A stretch of DNA of 64,000 nucleotides from Bacillus_AB infantis_C (GTDB lineage Bacteria > Bacillota > Bacilli > Bacillales > Cytobacillaceae), in the NCBI RefSeq assembly GCF_050107595.1, contig NZ_JBNILH010000001.1, forward strand, positions 1-64,000, written 5' to 3'. The translations under genes were made by a program, and so were the position numbers. Shown piece by piece: positions 35,399 through 44,482 of the stretch. The notes beneath the pieces are model-generated. The model saw only the letters and a program-made list of their open reading frames with translations, made no database searches and was not told the DNA's origin. Position 1 is the first letter of the stretch, and each line of letters starts with the position of its first letter.

Positions 35399-36202
35399 TC
35401 AGCTTTTAATCAGCTTTTTCTCCAGCAGATCCACAAGCTGGTACATAATAGTGGCAAAGACAGCGATGACCAGGAGCGACAGCATGACAAGCGTAAAGTT
35501 GAACACCTGGAAACCGTAAATGATCATATAGCCAAGCCCCTTTGAGGATACCAGGAATTCTCCGACAATCACTCCGACCCAGGACAGGCCGACATTGACC
35601 TTCAATGTTGAGATGATGACAGGGAATGAGGCTGGAAGGATGGCTTCCTTAAAGCATTGGGCCCTCGTGGCGCCGAAGGTCTGCAGCACCTTCAGATAGT
35701 TGGGATCCACTTCCTTAAAGGATGTATAAACGACAATGGTTGTAATGATGACTGATATGATGGCGCCCATGGCGACGATGGATGTAAAGCTCGGACCGAG
35801 GGCAACAATCAGGATGGGCCCGAGAGCAACCTTGGGCATGGCATTCAGTATGACAAGATACGGATCCAGTATTTTCTGGATGATGGGAGACCACCAGAGA
35901 ATGGCAGCCAGCAATGTGCCAAGGAAGGTTCCCAGGACAAAGCCGAACACAGTTTCCGAAAGGGTGATTCCGAGGTTGGCCAGGAGAGAGCCGTCGCTCA
36001 GCTTGGACAGGAGCAGGTCCCATACCTTTGATGGCGAGCTGAAAATCAGCGGATTGATCCATTCGTTCCTGCTGAATATCTCCCAGCCGGCAAAAAAGAA
36101 AGCGAATATGACCAGCTGAAAAAAGCGGACCCGCCTTTTCTCGCTTCTCAGTCCCTTCTTGTATTCAAGATGCAGGGCTTCAATCCTGTTATTCTGACTC
36201 AA
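35399..36202 (-). CDS. ytlD: ABC transporter permease, SsuC/TauC type (YtlD)
   Basis: 267 aa with about six membrane segments and the permease EAA loop (FKEAILPASFPVIIST). Family imports sulfonates, nitrate, thiamine precursors or similar small molecules. It overlaps the ATPase gene by 14 bp. The three-gene order (binding protein, ATPase, permease) matches B. subtilis ytlA-C-D, whose substrate I cannot infer. Confidence 0.88.
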   Translation of the reverse strand: MSQNNRIEALHLEYKKGLRSEKRRVRFFQLVIFAFFFAGWEIFSRNEWINPLIFSSPSKVWDLLLSKLSDGSLLANLGITLSETVFGFVLGTFLGTLLAAILWWSPIIQKILDPYLVILNAMPKVALGPILIVALGPSFTSIVAMGAIISVIITTIVVYTSFKEVDPNYLKVLQTFGATRAQCFKEAILPASFPVIISTLKVNVGLSWVGVIVGEFLVSSKGLGYMIIYGFQVFNFTLVMLSLLVIAVFATIMYQLVDLLEKKLIKS

Positions 36203-36959
36203 GGGACTCCATCTCCTTCCATACAGTCTGGAACAATGTAGAATATAAAGAATGGCTTCTGGCCTGAAAAGGGTTCAGATTCCGCAGCTCATCCGGGATG
36301 TGGAAGGTTTTGTGCAGCCTTCCGGGGCGAGGGGAAAACATGAATATCCTATCGCTCATGGCGATGGCCTCGCCGATATCATGCGTCACAAGGATGGCCG
36401 TTTTTCCGAATGCCTTAAGCGTGCCTGAGACAAGGTCTTCAAGCTTCAGTTTAGTCTGATAATCAAGGGCGGAAAAGGGCTCGTCGAGCATCAGCAGCTT
36501 TGGCTCAGCGGCAAGGGTGCGCACCAGGGCCACCCGCTGGCGCATGCCTCCCGACAGCTCTTTTGGAAACTGTTTTTCCACGCCGGAGAGCCCCATCTCA
36601 GCAAGCAGGCTGAAGGCATAATCCCTTTTGCTGCCAGTGTCTTCTCCTGCAAGCTTTAAGCCGATCAAGATGTTCTCCTCGATTGTTTTCCAGGGGAATA
36701 GATAGTCCTGCTGGAGCATATAACCGATATTCCGTTCAGAAATATTGACTGGACGCCCCTCAAGGGAAACCTTGCCCTCTGAGGGCTCTATAAGGCCGGC
36801 GATAATGGACAAAAGCGTAGTCTTTCCGCAGCCGCTTGGGCCAAGGAAGGAGACAAACTCTCCTTCCCTGATGCTTAAGGTAATATCAGAGAGGGCCGTA
36901 TTTGCAGTATTTTTAGTGAAATAAGTATGATTGATCTGTTCAATCTCGAGAAAGTCCAT
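36189..36959 (-). CDS. ytlC: ABC transporter ATPase, SsuB type (YtlC)
   Basis: 256 aa: Walker A GPSGCGKTT (near 40), Q-loop LQQDYLFPW, signature LSGGMRQRVA, Walker B LLMLDEPFSALD and H-loop LVTHD. Closest in style to nitrate/sulfonate/taurine ATPases. Lies between the binding protein and permease genes. Confidence 0.92.
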   Translation of the reverse strand: MDFLEIEQINHTYFTKNTANTALSDITLSIREGEFVSFLGPSGCGKTTLLSIIAGLIEPSEGKVSLEGRPVNISERNIGYMLQQDYLFPWKTIEENILIGLKLAGEDTGSKRDYAFSLLAEMGLSGVEKQFPKELSGGMRQRVALVRTLAAEPKLLMLDEPFSALDYQTKLKLEDLVSGTLKAFGKTAILVTHDIGEAIAMSDRIFMFSPRPGRLHKTFHIPDELRNLNPFQARSHSLYSTLFQTVWKEMESLESE

Positions 36960-36995
36960 TTTTCACCCTCCGTTTCTTTAAGCTCAGAGCCTTGC

Positions 36996-37991
36996 CTACT
37001 TCATCACTTTTTCGGCAATCTCTGTATTTACTAATGTTTTATGATCAATCCGTTTTGGAAGCTCGCCGGCCTCATCCATAATATCCTGGAGGTTTTTCCA
37101 TTCCTCTTCATCCAATATTGGATCAGCTGCAAACGAGCCTTGGCTTCTGTAGCGGTCCACTACCATTTCAATGATATCAAGGTCAGTATCCTCGAAATAT
37201 TTTTGGATTGTTTCAGCTGTTTCTTTTGGTTCATGAGAGTCAACCCACTGCTGAGCTTTATAGACTGCTCGGGCAAATTTCTCAACCGTTTCACTGTTTT
37301 CTTTCATATAGCTTTCTTTTGCCATAAAAGTGGTATAAGGTACATGACCGGATTCTGTGCCAAAGGAGGCAACAATATGCCCTTTGCCTTCTTTTTCAAA
37401 CACGCTGGCAGTCGGTTCGAAAAGCTGGACGAATTCACCGGTGCCAGAAGCAAAGGCTGGAGCAATATTGGCATAATCCACATTCTGGATAAGGTTTAAA
37501 TCTTCCTGGGGATCGATTCCATGCTTCTTTAATACAAACTCCCCTACCATCTGCGGCATTCCGCCTTTGCGCTGGCCAAGGAAAGTTTTACCCTTCAGCT
37601 GATCCCAGGAAAAGTCGTCGATCTTTTCCCGGGATACGAGGAAGGTTCCATCTGTCTGTGTCAGCTGCGCAAAATTGATGACAGGATCATTTGTACCCTG
37701 GCCGTATACATAGATGGAGGTTTCAGATCCGACAAGCGCCACATCAGCTCCATCCGAAAGAAGGGCTGTCATCGTTTTATCTCCGCCAGGGGTGGTTGTC
37801 AGTTTGACATCAAGGCCTTCTTCTTTAAAAAATCCCTTTTCAATGGCAACATATTGGGGAGCATAGAAGATGGAACGGGTAACTTCCGCAATCCGGACGG
37901 TCTGGACTTCATCTTTGCCGCAAGCCGCCAGCGGCACCAGCAATACAAATACAGCCAGCAAAGAAAAACTTATTTTTAAAGCTCTTTTCAT
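36996..37991 (-). CDS. ytlA: ABC transporter substrate-binding lipoprotein, NMT1/SsuA type (YtlA)
   Basis: 331 aa with a signal peptide and lipobox LAAC (residues 20-24). NMT1-like domain: YVAIEKGFFKEEGLDVKL and TTPGGDKTMTALLSDGADVALVG. Such proteins deliver sulfonates, pyrimidines or other small ligands to the membrane pump. First gene of a three-gene operon. I see no T-box or riboswitch upstream. Confidence 0.88.
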   Translation of the reverse strand: MKRALKISFSLLAVFVLLVPLAACGKDEVQTVRIAEVTRSIFYAPQYVAIEKGFFKEEGLDVKLTTTPGGDKTMTALLSDGADVALVGSETSIYVYGQGTNDPVINFAQLTQTDGTFLVSREKIDDFSWDQLKGKTFLGQRKGGMPQMVGEFVLKKHGIDPQEDLNLIQNVDYANIAPAFASGTGEFVQLFEPTASVFEKEGKGHIVASFGTESGHVPYTTFMAKESYMKENSETVEKFARAVYKAQQWVDSHEPKETAETIQKYFEDTDLDIIEMVVDRYRSQGSFAADPILDEEEWKNLQDIMDEAGELPKRIDHKTLVNTEIAEKVMK

Positions 37992-38136
37992 GCTATTGCC
38001 TCCTGTGTGTAAAGGTGTGTGTTCTTATCTAAGCTATCGTATGATTTGGGCAAAAAATGTGTGAATGCCCAGGAACGGAAACTTAATGGAAGGCTTTGTG
38101 CCTATTATTCTGCAGGGTCCAAGGAGATGAGAATTG

Positions 38137-38937
38137 ATGGAAGAAATGATTATAGACAGGCAGCGCTATCCTTCCCCAAACCCTGCCATTGAATTAAGCC
38201 TTATCACTTATACAGCCGGGGGATTGAAGGTAAAAGGCCTGCTGGCAGAGCCGAAGGATGGAAAGATATATGACGGTTTCCTTTATCTGAGGGGCGGAAT
38301 CAAAAATGTGGGGAAAGTCAGGCCAGGGCGGATTGTCCAATTTGCATCAGAAGGTTTCATTGTATTCGCGCCATTTTACCGGGGAAACCAGGGAGGAGAA
38401 GGCAATGAAGACTTTGCAGGCGAAGACAGGGAAGATGCATTTTCAGGCTTCCGCCTGCTTCAAGAGCATCCCCGTGTAGACAAAGTCCATATTTTTGGCT
38501 TTTCCAGGGGAGGAGTCATGGCGCTCCTTGCAGCCATCCATTTTCCTGAAGCGGCATCTGTCGTTACATGGGGCGGAGTCAGCGATATGGCATTAACGTA
38601 TGTAGAGAGGAATGACTTGCGGAGAATGATGAAGCGGGTCATCGGGGGAACACCGGTTAAATATCCTGAACGGTATGAAAGCAGGACCCCCCTCTACCAG
38701 CTTGAGGACATGGGGCCACCTGTCCTGATCATTCATGGAGTTAAGGACCAAAATGTTTCTGTCGAGCACGCCTACAGGCTTGAAAAGAGGCTGAAGGCAT
38801 TAGGAAAGCCGGTCGAAAGCTGGTATTTCAATGAATATACCCATTACTTCCCGCCGGCAGTCAACCGCAGGGTGGTTTACGATTTAACAGCATGGATGAA
38901 AAAACAGGCTGAATACGGTACTATAAGAGTAGATTAG
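38137..38937 (+). CDS. ytmA: Alpha/beta hydrolase, prolyl-oligopeptidase type (YtmA)
   Basis: 266 aa with nucleophile motif GFSRGG, an acid in HGVKDQNVS and a His in YTHYFPP, and the RGNQGGEGNEDFAGEDREDA block I recall from B. subtilis YtmA. Likely a cytosolic serine peptidase or esterase; substrate unknown. ATG at 38137 or the TTG just before it could start translation; AAGGAG lies upstream. ytmB follows 21 bp downstream. Confidence 0.88.
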   Translation: MEEMIIDRQRYPSPNPAIELSLITYTAGGLKVKGLLAEPKDGKIYDGFLYLRGGIKNVGKVRPGRIVQFASEGFIVFAPFYRGNQGGEGNEDFAGEDREDAFSGFRLLQEHPRVDKVHIFGFSRGGVMALLAAIHFPEAASVVTWGGVSDMALTYVERNDLRRMMKRVIGGTPVKYPERYESRTPLYQLEDMGPPVLIIHGVKDQNVSVEHAYRLEKRLKALGKPVESWYFNEYTHYFPPAVNRRVVYDLTAWMKKQAEYGTIRVD

Positions 38938-38958
38938 AGAATGAAGGAGAGATATCCT

Positions 38959-39201
38959 ATGGGCATGCCTTTGGAATTAAATACGATGATTGTGACAAAA
39001 GGCAGGGAAACCAGGCTTGAAGACAATTATTTTACACTTGAAAAAGAAGGCTACAGGATCTATCCGCTGGACATCCCCGTAGAAGTCCGCAAAACAAAAG
39101 AGGCTGATCTAAGCGGAACCGCCCTGATCAGGAAGCTTGAAATGGAAGAGGGAAAAACACGCATCACCTATCAGCTGGTAGCATTGAATTCGACTAACTA
39201 A
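38959..39201 (+). CDS. ytmB: DUF2584 protein YtmB
   Basis: 80 aa starting MGMPLELNTMIVTKGRETRL, with YPLDIPVEVRKTKEADLSGTA. Small beta-rich conserved protein of bacilli, function unknown. AAGGAGAG lies 7 nt before the ATG at 38959, so the upstream in-frame ATG is not used. It forms an operon with ytmA. Confidence 0.88.
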   Translation: MGMPLELNTMIVTKGRETRLEDNYFTLEKEGYRIYPLDIPVEVRKTKEADLSGTALIRKLEMEEGKTRITYQLVALNSTN

Positions 39202-39204
39202 AAA

Positions 39205-39240
39205 CGCAGGCCCCTGTGAAGGGGGCCTGTTCATTTTTTG
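39205..39240 (+). terminator. ytmAB terminator
   Basis: GCAGGCCCC/GGGGCCTGT hairpin followed shortly by T6. Confidence 0.85.
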
Positions 39241-39266
39241 TTAACATGGAAGAGAACAGATCATTA

Positions 39267-40346
39267 TTAGTGAAGCGGACCGATATACAGCGACTCTGGA
39301 CGAAAGATCGCATTGTCGTCAGCCTGTTCGATGACGTGGGCTGTCCAGCCTGCTATCCGGGCAGCAGTGAATGTGGGGGTAAAGAGGGAAGGGTCCATCT
39401 GGAGGGCTTTCATGATGGCTGCTGCGTAATATTCCACATTTGTGTATAATGATCGGCCCGGCTTATATTCGGCCAGCAGCCTCAATGCTGTTCTTTCTGT
39501 CTCCATCGCCATATCAAGCCATGTATCATGGCCGGCAAACTGCTGAAGCTTCTCCTTTAATGCCGCTGCCCGCGGATCCAGCGTTTTATAGATGCGATGA
39601 CCAAACCCCATCAGCTTTTCTCCCCGCTCCAATTTCTCCCTGATGACATCTTCTGCATCTCCCCGCTCCATTATTTCATCCAGCAGCTCTATCACCCCTG
39701 ATGGAGCCCCTCCGTGAAGCGGGCCTTTCATTGTGCCGATTGCTGAAGTAATGGCTGAAATAAGGTCTGATTCCGTGGATGCAGTCACTCTTGCTGAAAA
39801 AGTAGAGGCATTCATCCCATGTTCCATTGTAAGAAGCAGATACGTTTCTAAAGCCTCTGAATGGGCTTTTTCAGGGATTTCTCCCTTCAGCATATAAAGA
39901 TAATTCGCGGCATGGCCCAAAGAAGGTTCAGGATCTACCGGCTGCTTTCCTTCCAGCAGCCGGGTCCTGAAGGCAATCATCACTGGAATGAGGGCGGTCA
40001 GCTGAACAGCCTGCCTTACCGCAGGCTTTTCGAGGCTTCCTCCAAGAGAGGATACAGCGGTTCTTAAAACGTCCATCACGTCGAAAGACACGGGCATGGC
40101 TGTTATGATGCTGGCCACATGCGGAGGAAGCGCCCTGAAGGAGAGGAGTTCAGTCTTCAAGTCGTCCAGTTCCCCGCGGGCGGGCAGGCGGCCATTCCAA
40201 AGCAGGAAAGCTGCTTCTTCAAAGGAGCACTTCCTGGTCAGATCCCCGATTTCATAGCCCCGGTAAATCAGCTTACCCTTTAATCCATCCACATGGCCGA
40301 CGGAAGTTTCAGCAGCAATGATTCCTTTTAATCCTTTAGCAATCAT
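39267..40346 (-). CDS. citA: Citrate synthase, CitA-like
   Basis: 359 aa condensing oxaloacetate with acetyl-CoA. It shows LKGKLIYRGYEIGDL, the catalytic His in PLHGGAPSGV and the His of GFGHRIYKTLDPRA. Where most family members have a catalytic Asp in NVDFY, this protein reads NVEYY. The divergent LysR gene 110 bp away gives the citA-citR arrangement of B. subtilis, where CitA is the minor enzyme and citZ the main one. ATG at 40346 follows AAAGGAG. A methylcitrate synthase activity is a possible alternative. Confidence 0.85.
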   Translation of the reverse strand: MIAKGLKGIIAAETSVGHVDGLKGKLIYRGYEIGDLTRKCSFEEAAFLLWNGRLPARGELDDLKTELLSFRALPPHVASIITAMPVSFDVMDVLRTAVSSLGGSLEKPAVRQAVQLTALIPVMIAFRTRLLEGKQPVDPEPSLGHAANYLYMLKGEIPEKAHSEALETYLLLTMEHGMNASTFSARVTASTESDLISAITSAIGTMKGPLHGGAPSGVIELLDEIMERGDAEDVIREKLERGEKLMGFGHRIYKTLDPRAAALKEKLQQFAGHDTWLDMAMETERTALRLLAEYKPGRSLYTNVEYYAAAIMKALQMDPSLFTPTFTAARIAGWTAHVIEQADDNAIFRPESLYIGPLH

Positions 40347-40393
40347 TCTCATTCTCCTTTCCTTATCTGCTTTCATTGTATAAAATATTAATT

Positions 40394-40440
40394 ATTAAGA
40401 AAATTAATTATTTTTAATCAAAACGATTAAGAAAACTAAT
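40394..40440. promoter_or_regulatory. Candidate LysR (CitR) operator repeats
   Basis: Two 15-bp near-identical sites, ATTAAGAAAATTAAT (40394-40408) and ATTAAGAAAACTAAT (40426-40440), lie exactly 32 bp apart, about three helical turns, in the AT-rich gap between citA and citR. Each is a partial dyad (ATTA...TAAT). Confidence 0.5.
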
Positions 40441-40456
40441 CAGGAAAGGTGGAGCT

Positions 40457-41335
40457 ATGGATTTAAGCTGGGTGACAACATTTATTGCAGCGGCAGAGAC
40501 TGGGAGCTTCCGGAGAGCGGCAGACCTGCTTTATATCTCGCAGCCTACAGTTACAGTTCATATAAGGCAGCTGGAAAAAGAGACGGGGGCATCTCTTTTT
40601 GAACGGGGAGGCAGAAAGGTGGAACTGACCGAAGAAGGCAGAAGATATCTGGAACACTGCCGGAAGCTGCTGGCTGTCCACCAGGAAAGCCTTGAGGATT
40701 TGCAGTCCTTTTCACAGGGATTCACTTTATCATTGAATATTGCCATTTCCCCGCTGATAGCTGATACTATCCTTCCATATGTACTGAAAAGCTATATAAA
40801 ACAGCATCCTCAAGTCGAGATTTCAGTCATGATAGCTGATTCTTCCGATATAGAAGGAGCTGTCAGCAAGGGGGAAGTGGATATCGGCCTGTCATGTCTT
40901 CCGGCTGCTGGACCGCAAATGATATCAGAGCTACTATACAATGACAGGGTTATGCTTGTCGCCGGACATGACGGGAGAGATTCGGAAAGTGCCCCGCCAC
41001 TTGATGAAGAAGAGGTTCTTTTGTCTGCCTATCTTCTGACACATAACCACCCAGGCTATTGGGACGAGCTTTGCAGGGCGGTAAAGATTCGTTATCCCCG
41101 CGTGAAAATGATGCGGGTGTCGCAGACGCATATAACCAAGCGCTTTATAGCCGAAGGCCTTGGTGTATCTTTCCTGCCTGAGTCGACTGTGAGGCGGGAG
41201 CTTCTGGAAGGACGGCTTTTGGAGGTAGAGTGCAGGAATATACAGCTGCCCGAAGCAGCTGCCTATGCAATCATGCGGTACAGCCATTCAAAGCAGCGGG
41301 AATTTTTAAGCTTTCTATCCAATTACAGAATCTAA
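40457..41335 (+). CDS. citR: LysR-family regulator, CitR-like
   Basis: 292 aa. N-terminal winged helix with GSFRRAADLLYISQPTVTVHIRQLEKETGASLFERGG (about residues 16-52) and a C-terminal periplasmic-binding-like effector domain. It is divergent from the citrate synthase gene, as is B. subtilis citR, which represses citA. The start has GGAAAGGTGG upstream. The repeats at 40394-40440 are its likely sites. Confidence 0.88.
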   Translation: MDLSWVTTFIAAAETGSFRRAADLLYISQPTVTVHIRQLEKETGASLFERGGRKVELTEEGRRYLEHCRKLLAVHQESLEDLQSFSQGFTLSLNIAISPLIADTILPYVLKSYIKQHPQVEISVMIADSSDIEGAVSKGEVDIGLSCLPAAGPQMISELLYNDRVMLVAGHDGRDSESAPPLDEEEVLLSAYLLTHNHPGYWDELCRAVKIRYPRVKMMRVSQTHITKRFIAEGLGVSFLPESTVRRELLEGRLLEVECRNIQLPEAAAYAIMRYSHSKQREFLSFLSNYRI

Positions 41336-41407
41336 AAGAGAGCAAACTGCTGCATGTTGTTTTGAAGCCTGCCTGAAAAGGAATGGATAAGCAGGGAGAT
41401 GATAACA

Positions 41408-41854
41408 GTGGCATTTGATTATAAAATGGACTTTGAACAGATCGATTTCCGCAAAAATCCGGAGAAATACAGGGTTGGGAGAGGGGAGCAGGGGGTGCTG
41501 CTGGTCGAGCCGTATAAAAGTGAAATTCTTCCCCACTGGCGGTTCCGGACGCCGGAGATTGCAAAGGAGTCATCGGAAAAGATTTATCAGCTGTATTTGG
41601 ATTATAAGAAAAAAGGAGATTTTCCCGGCATGGATATGAGCCGGAAATTCATTCAGATGGGATATACGCGTGCAAGGCGGTATGCGAATTATAAAGGCGG
41701 CCGCAAGTATGATGAAGATGGAGATGTAAAGGAAAGGACCATTGATCATGAAAAAGCGGAGTCGGCCCGTATTTTTAAGGAAAAATGGAACCTGATCAGA
41801 GAGGACCAGGAGTACCTGGAACTAAAAAAAGCCCATCAAAAGAAATATGGATAG
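41408..41854 (+). CDS. DUF4385 protein
   Basis: 148 aa containing RVGRGEQGVLLVEPYKSEIL, HWRFRTPEIA and QMGYTRARRYANYKGG, the core of DUF4385. Cytosolic and basic; function unknown. Start is uncertain: GTG at 41408 has AGGGAG at 9 nt, whereas ATG at 41399 abuts that site. Single gene. Confidence 0.83.
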   Translation: MAFDYKMDFEQIDFRKNPEKYRVGRGEQGVLLVEPYKSEILPHWRFRTPEIAKESSEKIYQLYLDYKKKGDFPGMDMSRKFIQMGYTRARRYANYKGGRKYDEDGDVKERTIDHEKAESARIFKEKWNLIREDQEYLELKKAHQKKYG

Positions 41855-41856
41855 AA

Positions 41857-41898
41857 CAGCAAGCCGTGCCAGGATTCCGGGCACGGCTTGCTGCTTTT
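41857..41898. terminator. Bidirectional terminator between DUF4385 gene and pckA
   Basis: Perfect 14-bp stem cagcaagccgtgcc/ggcacggcttgctg with T-rich sequence on the plus side; on the minus side it lies about 45 bp after pckA. Confidence 0.78.
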
Positions 41899-41938
41899 AC
41901 CTATTCACTGTTAAAAGAATCTCAGCTTTAATCAATAG

Positions 41939-43528
41939 TCAGGCCTCTGAAGGACCGCCTTTTTCCTCGATTTCAGCCGGTACGTCTGTGAATTTTTTGA
42001 AATTGGCCCTGAATTGGGCGGCAAGCTCTTTTGCTTTTTCGGCATATGCTTCCGGATCTGCCCATGTTTTTACTGGCTGAAGGACATCATCAGGAACACC
42101 AGGCACGTGAAGCGGAATCTCAAGGCCAAAGATTTCATCCTTTGCTGTCTCAGCATGATTCAGTTCACCGATCAAAGCAGATTGAACCATTGCGCGTGTG
42201 TAGGCAAGCTTCATGCGGCTGCCTGTTCCGTACTCCCCGCCTGTCCAGCCTGTATTGACAAGGAAGACGTTGGCATTATGCTCGCTGATTTTCTCGCCGA
42301 GCATTTGGGCATACCTCATTGCCGGCAAAGGCAGGAACGGTGACCCGAAGCAGGTTGAGAATGTAGCCTGCGGGGAAGTGATGCCGCGCTCAGTTCCGGC
42401 AAGCTTTGACGTATAGCCGCTTAAGAAATGGTACATAGCCTGCTCTTTAGAAAGCTTGGAGATTGGAGGCAGTACCCCAAACGCATCCGCCGTCAGGAAA
42501 ATAATCGTATTCGGATGGCCGGCGACGCTCGGATCGACGATATTGTCGACAGCCTGGAGCGGATAGGCCGCACGGGTATTTTCAGTCAATGTATTATCGT
42601 CATAATCCGGAAGGCGTGACTCCTGGTTGACGATGACATTTTCCAGGACAGATCCGAAGCGGATGGCGTCAAAAATCTGCGGCTCCTTCTCGCGTGTCAG
42701 GCCGATGCATTTTGCATAGCATCCACCCTCGACATTGAAAACTCCTGTTGATGACCAGCCGTGCTCATCATCTCCGATCAGGCGGCGGTTTGGATCAGCA
42801 GAGAGTGTGGTTTTTCCTGTTCCGGACAGACCGAAGAAAAGGGCCACATCTCCTTCTGTGCCGACATTTGCGGAACAGTGCATAGACAGGATGCCGTTTT
42901 CCGGAAGGACATAATTCATGATAGAGAATATCGACTTCTTGATTTCCCCGGCATATTCTGTACCGCCAATCAATATAGTCCTGCGCTCGAAGGAGACAAT
43001 GATGAACGTTTCGGACTGTGTCCCGTCAATAGCCGGATCTGCTTTAAAATCAGGGGCTGAAATGACTGTGAAGGCAGCTTCATGGTCGAGCAGCTCCTCC
43101 TCAGAAGGGCGTATGAAAAGCTGATGGGCAAAAAGATTGTGCCATGCATATTCATTGATTACTTGAATAGGAAGCCTGTGCTTTGTGTCCGCTCCTGCAA
43201 AACCTTTAAACACATAAACTTCTTCTTTATCTTTTAAATGATCGATTACTTTAGAATAAAGGCTTGAGAAAATCTCTTCGGAAATAGACTGGTTCACTGG
43301 GCCCCAGTCAATCTTATCCTTCACGGATGCTTCTTCAACAATATATTTATCCTTTGGCGACCGGCCGGTATACTTTCCGGTTGTTGCGCAGACTGCACCC
43401 GTTGCCGTCAGGATGCCTTCCTGTTTATTCAGTACTTTTTCCACAAGCTGGGGTACAGACAATTGCATTTGAATATTCTGGCCTTGCAATAGGGTGCTGA
43501 GTTCGTTTGGGATGCTTACAGAATTCAT
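41939..43528 (-). CDS. pckA: Phosphoenolpyruvate carboxykinase (ATP)
   Basis: Converts oxaloacetate to phosphoenolpyruvate in gluconeogenesis. Kinase loop FGLSGTGKTTLSADPNRR (near 240-257) and GDDEHGW are intact, as is RSPKDKYIVEE near the N-terminus. 529 aa. ATG at 43528 has AAGGAAGG upstream; the TTG at 43552 has no site. In B. subtilis it is the divergent neighbour of metK; here about 5.5 kb of other genes separate them. Confidence 0.96.
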   Translation of the reverse strand: MNSVSIPNELSTLLQGQNIQMQLSVPQLVEKVLNKQEGILTATGAVCATTGKYTGRSPKDKYIVEEASVKDKIDWGPVNQSISEEIFSSLYSKVIDHLKDKEEVYVFKGFAGADTKHRLPIQVINEYAWHNLFAHQLFIRPSEEELLDHEAAFTVISAPDFKADPAIDGTQSETFIIVSFERRTILIGGTEYAGEIKKSIFSIMNYVLPENGILSMHCSANVGTEGDVALFFGLSGTGKTTLSADPNRRLIGDDEHGWSSTGVFNVEGGCYAKCIGLTREKEPQIFDAIRFGSVLENVIVNQESRLPDYDDNTLTENTRAAYPLQAVDNIVDPSVAGHPNTIIFLTADAFGVLPPISKLSKEQAMYHFLSGYTSKLAGTERGITSPQATFSTCFGSPFLPLPAMRYAQMLGEKISEHNANVFLVNTGWTGGEYGTGSRMKLAYTRAMVQSALIGELNHAETAKDEIFGLEIPLHVPGVPDDVLQPVKTWADPEAYAEKAKELAAQFRANFKKFTDVPAEIEEKGGPSEA

Positions 43529-43584
43529 CTGATGAATACCTTCCTTTGCCAATTTGTTTTTGAAAGTGATTACATCTCAAAAAT

Positions 43585-43595
43585 AGTATAACACA
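43585..43595 (-). promoter_or_regulatory. CcpN-type operator overlapping the pckA -10 region
   Basis: The minus strand reads TGTGTTATACT, an exact fit to the CcpN consensus I recall (TRTGHYATAYW). It includes TATACT, a likely -10. CcpN represses gapB and pckA under glycolytic conditions in B. subtilis. Confidence 0.5.
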
Positions 43596-43797
43596 TTTAA
43601 ATTATTAATCTATACTATTTAACTTTTTTCCTTGTGTTCACAAGAAATTGTAACATTTCACCTATTTCCAAAGAAAAACTGCATGATTACCTATTCCTAA
43701 GGGTAAGAAATAATAAAGTCAAGGGATATTATGTGAAAAGATATTGACAATATGGTGAACGAAGAGGGATAATAAGGAAAAAAGGGGAGCGATAAGC

Positions 43798-44040
43798 ATG
43801 AACAGCAATCAAAAGATCATTATCTTCACCAAAAATATCGGCGGAGCCATCCTGGCAGCAGGAATTCTCACTTTTCTGGCTGGATTTTTTGCAAACGGTT
43901 CCAGCTTACTGACTCCTGTCGGAATCGGTATGGTCATCGGAGCAGTTTTCATCTTCCTCATGGGCATCTTCTTTAAAGCAACCGAAGAAATGCTCGAAAA
44001 AACAGAAGGCGGCAGACTGACAGTACAACATAAAAAATAG
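43798..44040 (+). CDS. Small two-pass membrane protein, hypothetical
   Basis: 80 aa with hydrophobic segments at about residues 13-32 and 40-60, then a charged C-terminus (KATEEMLEKTEGGR). The start has AAAGGGGAG at 8 nt. Not recognised. Closed by its own terminator, which overlaps the stop codon. Confidence 0.75.
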   Translation: MNSNQKIIIFTKNIGGAILAAGILTFLAGFFANGSSLLTPVGIGMVIGAVFIFLMGIFFKATEEMLEKTEGGRLTVQHKK

Positions 44041-44068
44041 GAGCGTCGGATGACGCTCCTTTTGTTTT
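44036..44068 (+). terminator. Terminator after small membrane protein gene
   Basis: AGGAGCGTC/GACGCTCCT hairpin followed by TTTTGTTTTG. Confidence 0.83.
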
Positions 44069-44228
44069 GCAGGAAAAAGGGTACCGAAAAAGCTTTTCAG
44101 TATCTTTTTGATTTCTGGATGTGACTTCAGATCTTGTGTAGTAATTAGTTTAATGTTTTCTTATCTCTCTTAGATACAGGGATGACTAATAAAATGCCGG
44201 AACCCAAAACGCAAAAAATTTAGAAAGT

Positions 44229-44424
44229 CTGTTGATTGGAGTGCAAGGCACGTAGACTCCTCATAAAATGCATGCGCATTTTTCTCGTGCGAAGAAACAT
44301 CGAGGAAGAGGATTCAACGTCCTGCGGGATTTCAGCGGCAATGCTGAGACCCCACAGAAGCTTGCTCCGAGGAGGCTCAGCGTCGCCCCGCGGAAAGCGA
44401 AGTGCCGGGAACGCAAATCAGCAG
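44229..44424. repeat. MITE-like hairpin repeat, copy 3
   Basis: 196 bp, same orientation as copy 2, with ends ctgttgattggagtgcaagg and gggaacgcaaatcagcag. It contains the full set of shared blocks (catgcgcatttttctcgtgc, gtcctgcggga, gaggaggctcagc, ccccgcgg). 44069-44228 before it holds no gene I can support. Confidence 0.88.
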
Positions 44425-44447
44425 CCCACATTTATAAGCCAAAAAAA

Positions 44448-44478
44448 ATAGGAGCGCCACAAAAGGCACTCCTATTAC
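44448..44478 (-). terminator. qox operon terminator
   Basis: On the minus strand ATAGGAGTGCC/GGCGCTCCTAT (one G:U) with a T8 run, about 70 bp past qoxD. Confidence 0.82.
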
Positions 44479-44482
44479 TCTT

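Noticed and set aside
39267..40346. Naming the citrate synthase CitZ
   Set aside because: No icd or mdh follows, and a divergent LysR gene is present as in citA-citR.
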